IMG/VR virus record: IMGVR_UViG_3300046464_000013
Location: 1-38,779 of that record
Reading direction: 5' to 3' (one strand)
DNA: 38,779 nt
Origin: a virus
Part shown: positions 1-7,810 of the stretch, in pieces
How the letters are laid out: each line of letters opens with the position of its first letter
Position numbering within the stretch: the stretch's first letter is position 1
The notes under the pieces: model-generated
The model's database searches: none
Told to the model about the DNA's origin: nothing
The model's input: the letters and a program-made list of their open reading frames with translations, nothing else
Made by a program: the position numbers and the translations under genes

Positions 1-932
1 TCGGAAGCACAGATATTAAGGTAATCCACAAAGATAATATCGGGTTTAATGCTCCGCTTAAGAGCAAGATCAGAAACAAGAGACTTAAAATGTCCAACAT
101 GAGCAGACGCCGTAGGATATTCTTTGATGATTAATTTGCCTTGAGTTTTCTTAGCAAGATTTGCAATCTTCTTTTCAAACATTACCTGTGGAAGATCTCC
201 AAGTTGTTGAATCGGAACGTTTAAAAGGTTTGCATCAATACGTTCAGCGATTTTTTCCTCTGCCATCTCCATCGTGATATAGAGGACATTTTTACCTTGC
301 AGAAGTGCCGACGCAGCGCAATGACACATAAACAAAGATTTGCCCACACCAGTGCCAGCGAGTGCGATGTTAAGAGTTTTATTAGGAAGACCGCCCTTCG
401 TAATCTTATTGAATAACGATAAGTCGAAAGGTATCTTATCTTCTTTGCGGTGGTAGAAGTCATAGCGTTCTTGTGCATCTGAAACATAATCATGTCCTAC
501 ATGTTGGTCGAAGGATACTCCAAGTGCCTCCGAAAGAATCGAAGGAATAGCGCCTTTGTCCCTCTTGGTATCTTGCCCGTCAGCAATCTTGACAGACTCC
601 ATAAGCGATAAGTAGATCGCACGCTCTTGACACCACTTTTCCGTAATATCAACGAGCCAATCATGGTCTGTGGAATCATTGGAAAGGACATTGAGAACTC
701 CTAGAATTTCTTTGAACTGGTCTTCGGTAAGGTCAGTTCGTTCCTGACATTCTATACCAATTGCGTTGAGACTGGGACACGCATCATATTGACTAATGTA
801 TTCATGGATTTCCAAAAAGATAATCTTATGCTCACGAGCAGTGAAGTAATCTGACTTTAGAAAAGGCAAAACTTTTCTAGCATACTTCTCATTGTAAATG
901 AGATTACTTAGAATGGTTACTTCTAGATTCAT
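1..932 (-). CDS. 41: gp41 DNA primase-helicase subunit, 3' end cut by window edge
   Basis: This is the N-terminal 310 or so residues of the replicative hexameric helicase (DnaB/T4 gp41 family), which unwinds the fork 5' to 3' and stimulates primase. The reading frame runs off the left edge; T4 gp41 has 475 residues, so about a third is missing. A Walker A motif AGTGVGKS lies near residues 192-199 and a Walker B-like stretch IIFVDYLN lies just before the edge. The DnaB-type spacing between them and the N-terminal helical region [15 protein letters not shown] support the call. The start ATG overlaps the stop of the upstream oxygenase gene as ATGA, so the two are probably translationally coupled. 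The order uvsX then 41 is as in T4. Confidence 0.93.
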   Translation of the reverse strand, partial: MNLEVTILSNLIYNEKYARKVLPFLKSDYFTAREHKIIFLEIHEYISQYDACPSLNAIGIECQERTDLTEDQFKEILGVLNVLSNDSTDHDWLVDITEKWCQERAIYLSLMESVKIADGQDTKRDKGAIPSILSEALGVSFDQHVGHDYVSDAQERYDFYHRKEDKIPFDLSLFNKITKGGLPNKTLNIALAGTGVGKSLFMCHCAASALLQGKNVLYITMEMAEEKIAERIDANLLNVPIQQLGDLPQVMFEKKIANLAKKTQGKLIIKEYPTASAHVGHFKSLVSDLALKRSIKPDIIFVDYLNICAS

Positions 933-1495
933 AAGTAGTGAAGATAAGTTCCAACAATGTACTTTTTACCCGATACTGGTGGAAGTCCAGCATGTCTCCA
1001 CTGCCATGTGGCAGGGAACAACAGTATTCTACCACACTTAGGTTGAACTTTGTAGTTCAATTTAGGAAAATCTGTTTCTCCACCACTAGTAACGTCATTT
1101 AGATAAAGAAAGCAAACTAAAAATCGACGAGCAGAGTTGTAATTACCAACATCAACATGTGCTTTGAATTGGTCATAATTATTATTGTTATACATCTTCA
1201 AACGATGTTCTTCAAATGCATACTTTGCTGGGAAGTCGGCAGCAACATCCAATTGATTCATGTATTGTTCTGCTGTATCAGCAAAAACATCCGTAAGTTT
1301 ATTTTGAATAGCAATCCATTTAGGATCTTTATCCATAAATCTTTTAGAGATATTCAGTTCTGAAAAAGCAGGTCTTTGGTCGTTATCAGTATAAGAAAAC
1401 TCAGACTCATTGAATGTTTCGATAATCTTTTGACATAAAGAATCATCAACCATTGAATCATACAATTTAATATAATCCAGTAACTTAGTTGCCAT
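929..1495 (-). CDS. 2-oxoglutarate/Fe(II)-dependent oxygenase
   Basis: The 188-residue protein belongs to the prolyl 4-hydroxylase-like double-stranded beta-helix oxygenases. The iron facial triad is visible as H113-x-D115 (in KAHVDVG) and H168 (in QWRHAG), and a basic residue near K177-K178 fits the 2-oxoglutarate site. The segment [15 protein letters not shown] is typical of the family. A longer start at 1522 is possible, but the ATG at 1495 is preceded by AAAGGAG at good spacing and gives MATKLLDY, so I chose it. It overlaps uvsX by 11 bases and gp41 by the ATGA junction. The substrate is unknown; protein, nucleobase and small-molecule hydroxylation are all possible. It is one of three such genes in the window. 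Confidence 0.85.
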   Translation of the reverse strand: MATKLLDYIKLYDSMVDDSLCQKIIETFNESEFSYTDNDQRPAFSELNISKRFMDKDPKWIAIQNKLTDVFADTAEQYMNQLDVAADFPAKYAFEEHRLKMYNNNNYDQFKAHVDVGNYNSARRFLVCFLYLNDVTSGGETDFPKLNYKVQPKCGRILLFPATWQWRHAGLPPVSGKKYIVGTYLHYL

Positions 1496-2495
1496 AACGA
1501 AACTCCTTTGCTGCTGCTTCATCCAATGCCTGCATCACTTCTGAAGTAAAGTACACCTCAGGTTCTTTCAGAATTGCCTTAGCATAGACTTTCTTACCAT
1601 TCATCTCATAGCGACCAGCAACATTTTTCCACATCCCTGCTCGCTCTCCTAACTCTAGTAGACCATAGTATCTGTCAAGACCACGATCATAGTACAACCG
1701 AGTTTCAATCTGACTATTCTCTTTAGTCAAACGTGACTTCTGTGCCTTACACTTAATAATATTTCCGATAACCTCAGTTCCATCCTTCTCCTTCTTCTTA
1801 GACAGATAGATGATAGTAGAAGATGCATACTTCAGTCCACTACCACCACCCATTTCTTTCATGGGAACATAAGACCCAATCACATCATAGGTATGATTGG
1901 TGACCAGCATAGGCACGTTTGCCTTCCCTAGTTTGAGTGTGAGCACCCTGAAGGCACCCTTAATCAATTGACTCTTAGTCATGTCACGAACCTGCTTATC
2001 TGCTGCTACATCGGCAATCTCTTTCTCTGTAGAAAGCATACCCAAAGAGTCCAGTACAAACATCAGAGGTTTGCGTTCTTCCTCTTTCTGCTCCATGTAC
2101 TTGTCCAGAATCTTACAAGACTGAGTACGAAACTGCTCAATGGTTGCAACAGGTACAATCATCATGCGGTCTGCGGCAATGCCACGATCCTCAATCATCT
2201 GCCTAGAAATAGCAGACTCAGATTCAAAATAAATTACACCTGCGTCAGGATTGCTGTCGAGAAAATGCTGTACAATCCCAAGGCAAAAGAAAGTTTTGCC
2301 AGTAGACGACTCTCCTGCAATAGCGGTAATCTTATTTCCTGGGACACCACCATAGACTGAGCCAGATACCAAAGCGTTAAAGATATAACTGCCAGTATCA
2401 ATGAAACCACTGGTATCTCCCGCTGCAACACCATCACTAACAAGTCCTGCATATTCATTTCCGATCTCCTTTGCTACATCTTGCAGAAAATTCAC
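1485..2495 (-). CDS. uvsX: UvsX RecA-like recombinase
   Basis: This strand-exchange protein forms filaments on single-stranded DNA and starts recombination-dependent replication together with UvsY. The 336-residue protein has a Walker A motif GESSTGKT at about residues 61-68 and a Walker B strand [11 protein letters not shown] ending at about residue 154, followed by the RecA-like TNHTYDVIG segment. The C-terminal region is shorter than in T4 UvsX (about 390 residues), as is usual in cyanophages. The start overlaps the stop of the 51-residue gene as ATGA. Its place between gp43 and gp41 matches T4. Confidence 0.95.
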   Translation of the reverse strand: MNFLQDVAKEIGNEYAGLVSDGVAAGDTSGFIDTGSYIFNALVSGSVYGGVPGNKITAIAGESSTGKTFFCLGIVQHFLDSNPDAGVIYFESESAISRQMIEDRGIAADRMMIVPVATIEQFRTQSCKILDKYMEQKEEERKPLMFVLDSLGMLSTEKEIADVAADKQVRDMTKSQLIKGAFRVLTLKLGKANVPMLVTNHTYDVIGSYVPMKEMGGGSGLKYASSTIIYLSKKKEKDGTEVIGNIIKCKAQKSRLTKENSQIETRLYYDRGLDRYYGLLELGERAGMWKNVAGRYEMNGKKVYAKAILKEPEVYFTSEVMQALDEAAAKEFRYGN

Positions 2496-2647
2496 TCTTT
2501 GACCTCTAATAATGTTGTGATATGTTGAGAACGTTTCATGGCACGTTCAAACCATTTGGCATCTTTCAAATCATCAAAAAGTTTTTCTTCTCTGGATGCA
2601 CCAGCACTGAATGCTTTTTGATATGTAACCATAAATTTTGTTTTCAT
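2492..2647 (-). CDS. small conserved protein between gp43 and uvsX
   Basis: The protein has 51 residues, beginning [13 protein letters not shown], and is charged and probably helical ([23 protein letters not shown]). A longer version starting at 2689 would overlap gp43 by 46 bases. The ATG at 2647 forms an ATGA overlap with the gp43 stop, has GGAG about 11 bases upstream, and its own stop overlaps the uvsX start in the same way. I recognise no domain. The coupled position between polymerase and recombinase suggests a small accessory of replication or recombination, but that is inference. Confidence 0.7.
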   Translation of the reverse strand: MKTKFMVTYQKAFSAGASREEKLFDDLKDAKWFERAMKRSQHITTLLEVKE

Positions 2648-5142
2648 CCGAATAGGAACTCCAGTGACGGTACTTTTTCTGCTTGCCATCCAATCGTGTC
2701 CATAATAACTTTGATAGGTTCTAGGAAACTCTTTGTGAATTGTAAGTCATAGTCCACATGTTTGTCAAGTCCAAACTCTTTCGGGAATGTTCCCAGATAA
2801 CTGATAACATTCTCATTGATTTTGTTGGGCGTCTTCAAATAAACAAACTTAATCTTTTCTCCATTTTGAATCAAAGGATACTTGTGCGTAAGTTTATTCT
2901 TCTTATTGTAAAAGTTATACAACAACGCACCACGAACATGAATTGGTGTTCCTTTACTATAGAGCGTTGCGGGATGGGACCACTTATTTAGATTATTACA
3001 ACCACGAGGGAATGAAATATCTTCGACTGGTAACGATGTAAATTCATCTCTAAACTTAGCAATAAATGCCTGCGCTGATTCTTCATCTTCATTAACAATT
3101 ACTGTCATACATTCCTTAATAGCAGTACGACATGCACCAGGAGTAGATGACTTAACTGCCTCTAACCCCATGATTTTTAGTTTGGGTTTCTCATAGCGAA
3201 CACCTTCACTATCCCAAACGTTAAGGATATATCTCTTCTTAGCAGTCCAGATACCTGTATTGGCAATATTCTCTCGCTTCATAACCATCTTCTGGTCATA
3301 AGCACCAACGTAATCTGCTAGTTCTTGATACGATCTTTCAATGAATGGTTCGATTCGTTCTTTGCAAGCAGTGTCGAGGAAGTTGACAATCCTCTCTGCA
3401 CGAACATCTTGTGAAGGAAATACAGAACGGACAAGTAAATCAAGACAGATGTAGATGCTATCAGTATCAGAAGCGATGACATAATCGTGGTCCTCTGTTT
3501 TAAGTAATTTGTTTAGATAGGTATTTACCTTACCTTCAATCCACCTAATCGAGACTTGACCTGAGAGGGTAATCGCTTCAGCATTTGCCAGATTGTAGTA
3601 TCGGAAGTATTGGTTACCGATGGCACCATAGGCGCTGTTAAGTTGGATTTTTCTTGCCATTTGGATATTGTTGAATTTTGAAATATCCTTTTGTAGTGAT
3701 GTGGTCTCTGTAGGTGTGGTGGCATGTTCAAGAGCTTGCTTAGACTTAAGCATTCTCTTCTTGTATATGGTCCGTTCATCGTAGATCTTTTGCATCATTT
3801 CTGGTAGGAACCCAAGTATGTCCTTACGATACTGAGCACCGTTAGCGCATACACAATACTTCCCATCAATATCTAGTTCCTGATTAAGTATCTTATCAAC
3901 AGTTGCTGTTGGGTGTCTCGCATCGAGTAATGTCTCGGGTGAGATGTTGTACTGCATAATAAGATGAGGGTAGAGAGAGTTAAGGTCGAAAGACACAACC
4001 CAATCATACTTTCCTGGAATCGGTTCCTTGACGTATGCTCCTGCATATTTCTCATCTTTCTTTTCACCCTTTTTCTGAGGAACAACTGTTTTTCTATCAG
4101 TAAGATAATTATAGATCATCGTGTCCCACATACGGACTTGACTATAAACATCTTCAAAGTTTACTTTTGCATCATAAGACATAGTGATGGCAAGTTCCAG
4201 CAACTTCATCTTATCTTCAAGTCGGTCAATCAACTCAACGTCTTGAATGTTATATTCCATAAACTTCTGCCAATCACTGGTGTAGAAGTCTTTGAAGTTT
4301 TCATACTCACTATGATCAACTTTTCTTTGACCCAGTTCGACGAAAGCAATATGGTCCAATCGATATGATTCTTGGTTACTATACGTAAACTTCCGATAAA
4401 GATCGAGATAGTCAAGAATATTGACACCAGAGATATCGTAAGCATAATTCTTACGTCCCATAACGTAGACTTCTCTCTCATTAGCACGATTCCAAGGAGA
4501 CAAACTCTTCATCCATTTTTCACCAAGCACACGACTAACCCTACGGGCAATGTATGGAACATCATACAAATTGACATTCCAACCCGTAAGGATATCTGGA
4601 GTATTTTGTACCCACCATTGTAAGAAATGGTTTAGCATTTCATGTTCTGTCCAGAAGATGTGAGTCTCTACACCCTCAGGTGCTTCAAACTCACGAGTTG
4701 CCCAGCAATAATACTGCTTGGTCACCATATCTTTGATGGTGATGGACAACATCTCTTCTGCTGCTTCTTCTACATTTGGGAATCCGTTCTCGCACTGGAC
4801 CTCAATATCCAGTGCAAAGATTTTCATTTGATTGATATTGTAATCAACCTCACCAGGAAACTCTTGACGAATGTATTGGTATACGAATCTCTCGTATCCA
4901 TGCACTTCAAATCCCTCAACACTATCATACTGCTTTATGAAGTCTCTTGCTTCACGAGCAGTTTGAAACTTGACAGGTGACACATTTTTTCCATCCAGAG
5001 TCTTGAAGTCTTCATTCTTACGAGAAAGAACATATAAGGTTGGAGAAAAATTTGCACGATATGAAACAGGATTTCCATCTTCATATCCTCGGTAGAGGAT
5101 GGTGTCACCAGCAAGTTGAATGTTGGTATAAAAAGAACTCAT
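2644..5142 (-). CDS. 43: gp43 family B DNA polymerase
   Basis: This is the replicative polymerase with proofreading exonuclease, working with the gp45 clamp. All the family B motifs are visible in its 832 residues. Exo I is FALDIEV (D112, E114), exo II is GWNVNLYDVPYI (D194) and exo III is YNIQDVELIDR (D301). Polymerase motif A is FDLNSLYPHLI (D386), motif B is KIQLNSAYGAIGN near 498-510, and motif C is ASDTDSIY (D559, D561). A KKRY motif follows. Motif C has serine where many family members have glycine before DTD. The protein is a little shorter than T4 gp43 (898). Its start overlaps the upstream Sm-like gene by ATGA. Confidence 0.97.
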   Translation of the reverse strand: MSSFYTNIQLAGDTILYRGYEDGNPVSYRANFSPTLYVLSRKNEDFKTLDGKNVSPVKFQTAREARDFIKQYDSVEGFEVHGYERFVYQYIRQEFPGEVDYNINQMKIFALDIEVQCENGFPNVEEAAEEMLSITIKDMVTKQYYCWATREFEAPEGVETHIFWTEHEMLNHFLQWWVQNTPDILTGWNVNLYDVPYIARRVSRVLGEKWMKSLSPWNRANEREVYVMGRKNYAYDISGVNILDYLDLYRKFTYSNQESYRLDHIAFVELGQRKVDHSEYENFKDFYTSDWQKFMEYNIQDVELIDRLEDKMKLLELAITMSYDAKVNFEDVYSQVRMWDTMIYNYLTDRKTVVPQKKGEKKDEKYAGAYVKEPIPGKYDWVVSFDLNSLYPHLIMQYNISPETLLDARHPTATVDKILNQELDIDGKYCVCANGAQYRKDILGFLPEMMQKIYDERTIYKKRMLKSKQALEHATTPTETTSLQKDISKFNNIQMARKIQLNSAYGAIGNQYFRYYNLANAEAITLSGQVSIRWIEGKVNTYLNKLLKTEDHDYVIASDTDSIYICLDLLVRSVFPSQDVRAERIVNFLDTACKERIEPFIERSYQELADYVGAYDQKMVMKRENIANTGIWTAKKRYILNVWDSEGVRYEKPKLKIMGLEAVKSSTPGACRTAIKECMTVIVNEDEESAQAFIAKFRDEFTSLPVEDISFPRGCNNLNKWSHPATLYSKGTPIHVRGALLYNFYNKKNKLTHKYPLIQNGEKIKFVYLKTPNKINENVISYLGTFPKEFGLDKHVDYDLQFTKSFLEPIKVIMDTIGWQAEKVPSLEFLFG

Positions 5143-5384
5143 TCTTGTTCGTACTTCTCCAGAATTTCAGCGTTCGGATCCAGTATAGTCAAAACACACT
5201 CAGATGTCAAGAACAAATCTCGTTGCTGTGCATGAAGAGGGAACTGTCTTAGAGTTCCATCCTCAAGTACTTCCATACACTTTTCAATTAATAAACTGGG
5301 TTCTTCATCAAGTTCTGTAATAGTACCGATTAGATACTCATTCCTCTCCCTCAATAGAACTAGTTTTATCTGTTGTTCCTCCAT
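5139..5384 (-). CDS. Sm-like (LSm fold) small protein, copy 1
   Basis: The protein has 81 residues. The pattern of an N-terminal strand (IKLVLLRERNEYLIGTITE), a mid strand (LLIEKCMEV), a proline-containing loop (RQFPLHAQQRDLFLT) and a final strand then Tyr (CVLTILDPNAEILEKY) matches three other small proteins in this window, described at 5338, 12307 and 23915. I read them as one LSm/Sm-like family. A ring-forming RNA-binding role is what the fold suggests, but it is not shown here. GGAGG lies about 7 bases before the ATG. The gene overlaps copy 2 by 47 bases and gp43 by ATGA, so it is co-translated with the polymerase. Confidence 0.6.
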   Translation of the reverse strand: MEEQQIKLVLLRERNEYLIGTITELDEEPSLLIEKCMEVLEDGTLRQFPLHAQQRDLFLTSECVLTILDPNAEILEKYEQE

Positions 5385-5751
5385 GAGATGCCTCCACTAA
5401 CTCGTTGTACTTTTCAATAACTTCGTCGTATGTTTCATATGCTGTAATTACCTCATCAATTTTAAGAAGAATCTTCTTTACTTTAGCGAGAGGTGCCCAA
5501 GGACGCATATCAATTTCAGGTTGATTAATTTTTTGAATCTTACCATCCATTGTATCTTCTTCAGGTTCCACTACATCACCTTCATCACCAATCATGATAT
5601 CAATATCATGGTCAGGTTCGTAGATTGTAATGTTATAAGGGTCACTCATTTGATAAGCAAACGCTTTTTCTGGTTGCTCTTTAGTTGTCACCTCATAGAG
5701 ATCACAGATGACATCTTCACCGTTTTTTAGACGAACGATTCTTACGCTCAT
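5338..5751 (-). CDS. Sm-like (LSm fold) protein, copy 2
   Basis: The 137-residue protein opens with MSVRIVRLKNGEDVICDLYEV, the Sm1-like 'h-h-L-x-x-G-E-x-h-h-x-x-h' pattern. It continues with DPYNITIYE, an acidic insertion around residues 55-70, MRPWAPLAKVKKILLKIDEVITAYE and a tail rich in Glu and Ser. The APWA and VI(T/Y)A segments match the protein at 12307. I chose the ATG at 5751 over one 15 bases upstream because AAAGGAGGAATT sits directly before it. It follows the 5717 gene with an overlap of 35 bases and overlaps copy 1 downstream. Function in this phage is unknown. Confidence 0.65.
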   Translation of the reverse strand: MSVRIVRLKNGEDVICDLYEVTTKEQPEKAFAYQMSDPYNITIYEPDHDIDIMIGDEGDVVEPEEDTMDGKIQKINQPEIDMRPWAPLAKVKKILLKIDEVITAYETYDEVIEKYNELVEASHGGTTDKTSSIEGEE

Positions 5752-5947
5752 AATTCCTCCTTTCAATTTCGTTTATTGCTTCCTTAATAATATCCTTAAG
5801 GATTTTGGATTCGTCGATATTCTTTTGTTCTGCGATAGGTCTGACATATCTCATAAGTTCTTCAGTATAAGATGCAGGCACTTCTACTGTCAAGAGATCG
5901 GTATCTCCATCATAAGTATTCGGTTTTAAATTTACATAGACATTCAT
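5717..5947 (-). CDS. small hypothetical protein with C-terminal basic helix
   Basis: The protein has 76 residues. A beta-rich N-terminus (MNVYVNLKP, LLTVEVPASY) is followed by a long amphipathic helix (ESKILKDIIKEAINEIERR) and a very basic tail ending in SSKKR. The layout faintly resembles small ribbon-helix-helix regulators, but I cannot assign it. The ATG at 5947 has GGAG six bases upstream. It is the first gene after the terminator at 5964-5987, so it either has its own weak promoter or is reached by read-through. Confidence 0.55.
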   Translation of the reverse strand: MNVYVNLKPNTYDGDTDLLTVEVPASYTEELMRYVRPIAEQKNIDESKILKDIIKEAINEIERRNYERKNRSSKKR

Positions 5948-5963
5948 AGTGTACTCCAAACAA

Positions 5964-5987
5964 AAAGAGACCCCTGGAGGTCTCTTT
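5964..5987 (-). terminator. rho-independent terminator after the hsp20 unit
   Basis: A perfect 9-bp inverted repeat (AAAGAGACC and GGTCTCTTT) encloses a 6-base loop. Read on the minus strand, the hairpin runs into TTTTTG, so it stops leftward transcription coming from hsp20 and the small membrane gene. Confidence 0.8.
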
Positions 5988-6009
5988 GGTTGTAAATTAT
6001 ATAGGTCAA

Positions 6010-6231
6010 TTAGTAGTCCATGTTTCCACCGTAACGAACACAGGTCTTTTTGTTTTCTGCTGATGACCTACACCACTGCCTCACATAAGAATCTGCATCC
6101 TTAGTCATTGAAAAGTGTGCATGATTATGAAGCATTCCAATCAGAATCAATACTCCAAGAGAGATCAAATTAAAGTGTGTCGCTGGATGGCACACTATCA
6201 CTTTCAGGTAGTTGATAATTTTGGATTTCAT
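6010..6231 (-). CDS. small single-pass membrane protein
   Basis: The 73-residue protein has one clear membrane segment at about residues 20-36 (FNLISLGVLILIGML). A short basic N-terminus comes before it, and a polar tail with two cysteines (QWCRSSAENKKTCVRYGG) comes after it. AAAGG precedes the ATG. The gene overlaps the end of hsp20 by 62 bases and is the last gene before the terminator, so it probably shares a transcript with hsp20. I do not recognise a function; the tail with CX9C may form a disulfide on the outer side of the membrane. Confidence 0.6.
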   Translation of the reverse strand: MKSKIINYLKVIVCHPATHFNLISLGVLILIGMLHNHAHFSMTKDADSYVRQWCRSSAENKKTCVRYGGNMDY

Positions 6232-6661
6232 AAACCTTTCGTTTCTGATGATCAGGAATGATTCTTCGCAATTCTACCACAAGAAGTCCGTTATTGAAAC
6301 TGACTGTGCCAACTTCGACATCATCACTCAGGTTGAATCCCCTAGCAAATGTGCGTGAAGATAATCCACGATGCATATATTCTTCTTCATCATCATTCTT
6401 AGGTCCAACAGATTTTACTAATAGTATATTTGACTCAGTAGTTACTTCAACATCTTCTGGTGCCCATCCAGCAAGTGCTACTTCAATACGCCATTTAACA
6501 TTTGATTCTTTGACGATATTGTATGGAGGATATTGTCCACCAGGATGATTCGATCCATAGGAATGCAATCGATAAAAGATATCATCTAGTCCGATGCTGT
6601 ATCTATTTGCAGCATCAAAAATCTTATCGACATCTTTCGATGTCCATCTAGTAAGGTCCAT
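6170..6661 (-). CDS. hsp20: Hsp20-type small heat shock protein
   Basis: The 163-residue protein is an alpha-crystallin-domain chaperone that would hold unfolding proteins during infection. The domain spans about residues 45-145, with YNIVKESNVKWRIEVALAGW and then EDVEVTTESNILLVKS. ARGFNLSDDVEV and the hallmark-like NGLLVVELRR follow, close to the usual A-x-x-x-n-G-v-L motif. The ATG at 6661 has AAGGAG seven bases upstream; an earlier non-ATG start at 6715 is less likely. Hsp20 is a widespread cyanophage gene. Confidence 0.9.
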   Translation of the reverse strand: MDLTRWTSKDVDKIFDAANRYSIGLDDIFYRLHSYGSNHPGGQYPPYNIVKESNVKWRIEVALAGWAPEDVEVTTESNILLVKSVGPKNDDEEEYMHRGLSSRTFARGFNLSDDVEVGTVSFNNGLLVVELRRIIPDHQKRKVYEIQNYQLPESDSVPSSDTL

Positions 6662-6818
6662 GTAACTTCTCCTTATAAAGCGAGATTGTATTGTGTGGTC
6701 CCCGAAGGCAACCAATATTATTTAACACGTCTGCATTTTAATACGATGTGTTATATCCCGTACCGTTATGTAAGGAATACCTAACCTACATAGTAGTATC
6801 TCATCCATCGATGGAAAA
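6662..6818. promoter_or_regulatory. divergent intergenic region between hsp20 and the plus-strand exported-protein genes
   Basis: This 157-base gap is the only divergent junction in the window, so it should hold promoters in both directions. On the minus strand TTAAATAA near 6715-6723 is a loose match to the late motif and TACAAT near 6683-6688 could be a -10 element. On the plus strand TTATAT near 6749-6756 is a weak -10. None is strong, so I only propose that start signals lie here. Confidence 0.35.
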
Positions 6819-7319
6819 ATGAATAAGTTTTTACCTATCGTTATGTTATTGATGACAGCATCAGCAGCAAATGCAGGTGCCCTTACACATAAAATATCTT
6901 CCAGTGTTCAACTAACCGTTGATGCTGCTGCTACTAACGTCACAAGGTTAGGAAATTCCTACTCTGTTAGTGGGACAAATGTCGGAACCTCTGACGGAAC
7001 AACTGCTGGTATGCTTTCAACTGGAGCAATCACCAGTGGAATCTATTCTCCTGGTGCGATTTCAGCAAATCAACTTAATGCAACAAGTGGAGAAGCATTC
7101 TCTTATAGCACTGCTTTCACACAGGGTGATACAATCCCAACTTCTGCACCAACAGTTGGTGAGGTTGCAGCATTTGGCAATATTACATCTACTGCTGCAG
7201 GTTCTGCTGGTTCTCTAGCTGGTACTATTTCCACTACTGGTGCTCTTACAATAACGGCTGGTGGAGCTGGCACGAATGCTACAGGTCAGTTCGTGAGTGA
7301 ACTCTCGATCCTACACTAA
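6819..7319 (+). CDS. exported protein 1, signal peptide, Ser/Thr/Gly/Ala-rich
   Basis: The 166-residue protein begins with a classical signal peptide: MNK, a hydrophobic core PIVMLLMTASA, and a likely cleavage site after ANA at residue 19. The mature part is low in charge and rich in Ser, Thr, Gly and Ala (SGTNVGTSDGTT, TSTAAGSAGSLAGT), as seen in surface or fibre-like proteins. A YSVSG-(S/T)-NV segment is shared with the next gene, suggesting the two are related. The function is unknown. It is one of three consecutive plus-strand genes predicted to send product across the host inner membrane or into the virion. Confidence 0.65.
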   Translation: MNKFLPIVMLLMTASAANAGALTHKISSSVQLTVDAAATNVTRLGNSYSVSGTNVGTSDGTTAGMLSTGAITSGIYSPGAISANQLNATSGEAFSYSTAFTQGDTIPTSAPTVGEVAAFGNITSTAAGSAGSLAGTISTTGALTITAGGAGTNATGQFVSELSILH

Positions 7320-7339
7320 ATAAATGGAGGTCAAAAATC

Positions 7340-7810
7340 ATGACTTCTGGAAAGACAATCATATATATTGTGATGTCTGTGGTGGGAGTGAGTCTTATTC
7401 CTGCCGCTGCCCTGGCGGTCCCCGTGGTCCCAAACTTCAGTCAAGGCTCCATGACGAGCCACACGGAAACAACATCGAAGGTGACTGAAACGATTAACTC
7501 TATAGACTATGCAACAGGATGGCAATATTCAGTATCGGGTTCAAACGTGACCAACGGGGGGCAATCCCTCAGTCCGAACCCAACGACAAACTCAGTGATA
7601 GTGAATCCATTAGGAGGAACAGAGGGGCAAGTAACAAGCGCCAACTCTGGTCTCGATTTAAATGGACAGAGTTTTACAATCGCAGAACCAGGAGCAGCAT
7701 TCCAGTTCACTCAGACCTACATGGGACCAGGGGTAACGAATCAAACTGTAATCCAAAGAACAACAGAGGTTACCAGCGTAACCGATACAACAAGTATCTT
7801 TACCCAGTAA
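7340..7810 (+). CDS. exported protein 2, signal peptide
   Basis: The 156-residue protein has a signal peptide (MTSGKTIIYIVMSVVGVSL, then a predicted cleavage after ALA at residue 26). A Thr/Ser/Val-rich mature region follows (SHTETTSKVTETI, WQYSVSGSNVTNGG, QRTTEVTSVTDTTS). GGAGG lies ten bases before the ATG. The YSVSGSNV segment recurs in the gene before it. Its last 60-90 bases overlap the apparent signal peptide of the next gene in another frame. I recognise no known family. Confidence 0.65.
   Translation: MTSGKTIIYIVMSVVGVSLIPAAALAVPVVPNFSQGSMTSHTETTSKVTETINSIDYATGWQYSVSGSNVTNGGQSLSPNPTTNSVIVNPLGGTEGQVTSANSGLDLNGQSFTIAEPGAAFQFTQTYMGPGVTNQTVIQRTTEVTSVTDTTSIFTQ

Noticed and set aside
7315-7322. 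ACTAAATA late motif before the second exported gene
   Set aside because: It contains the stop codon of the previous gene and is too near the ribosome site; transcription would start at or after it.
7656-7662. T TTA AAT slippery heptamer as proof of programmed -1 frameshifting
   Set aside because: The phase is right, but I see no clear downstream pseudoknot, and the frame after it has an unlikely composition until 7777. It is only mentioned as an option.
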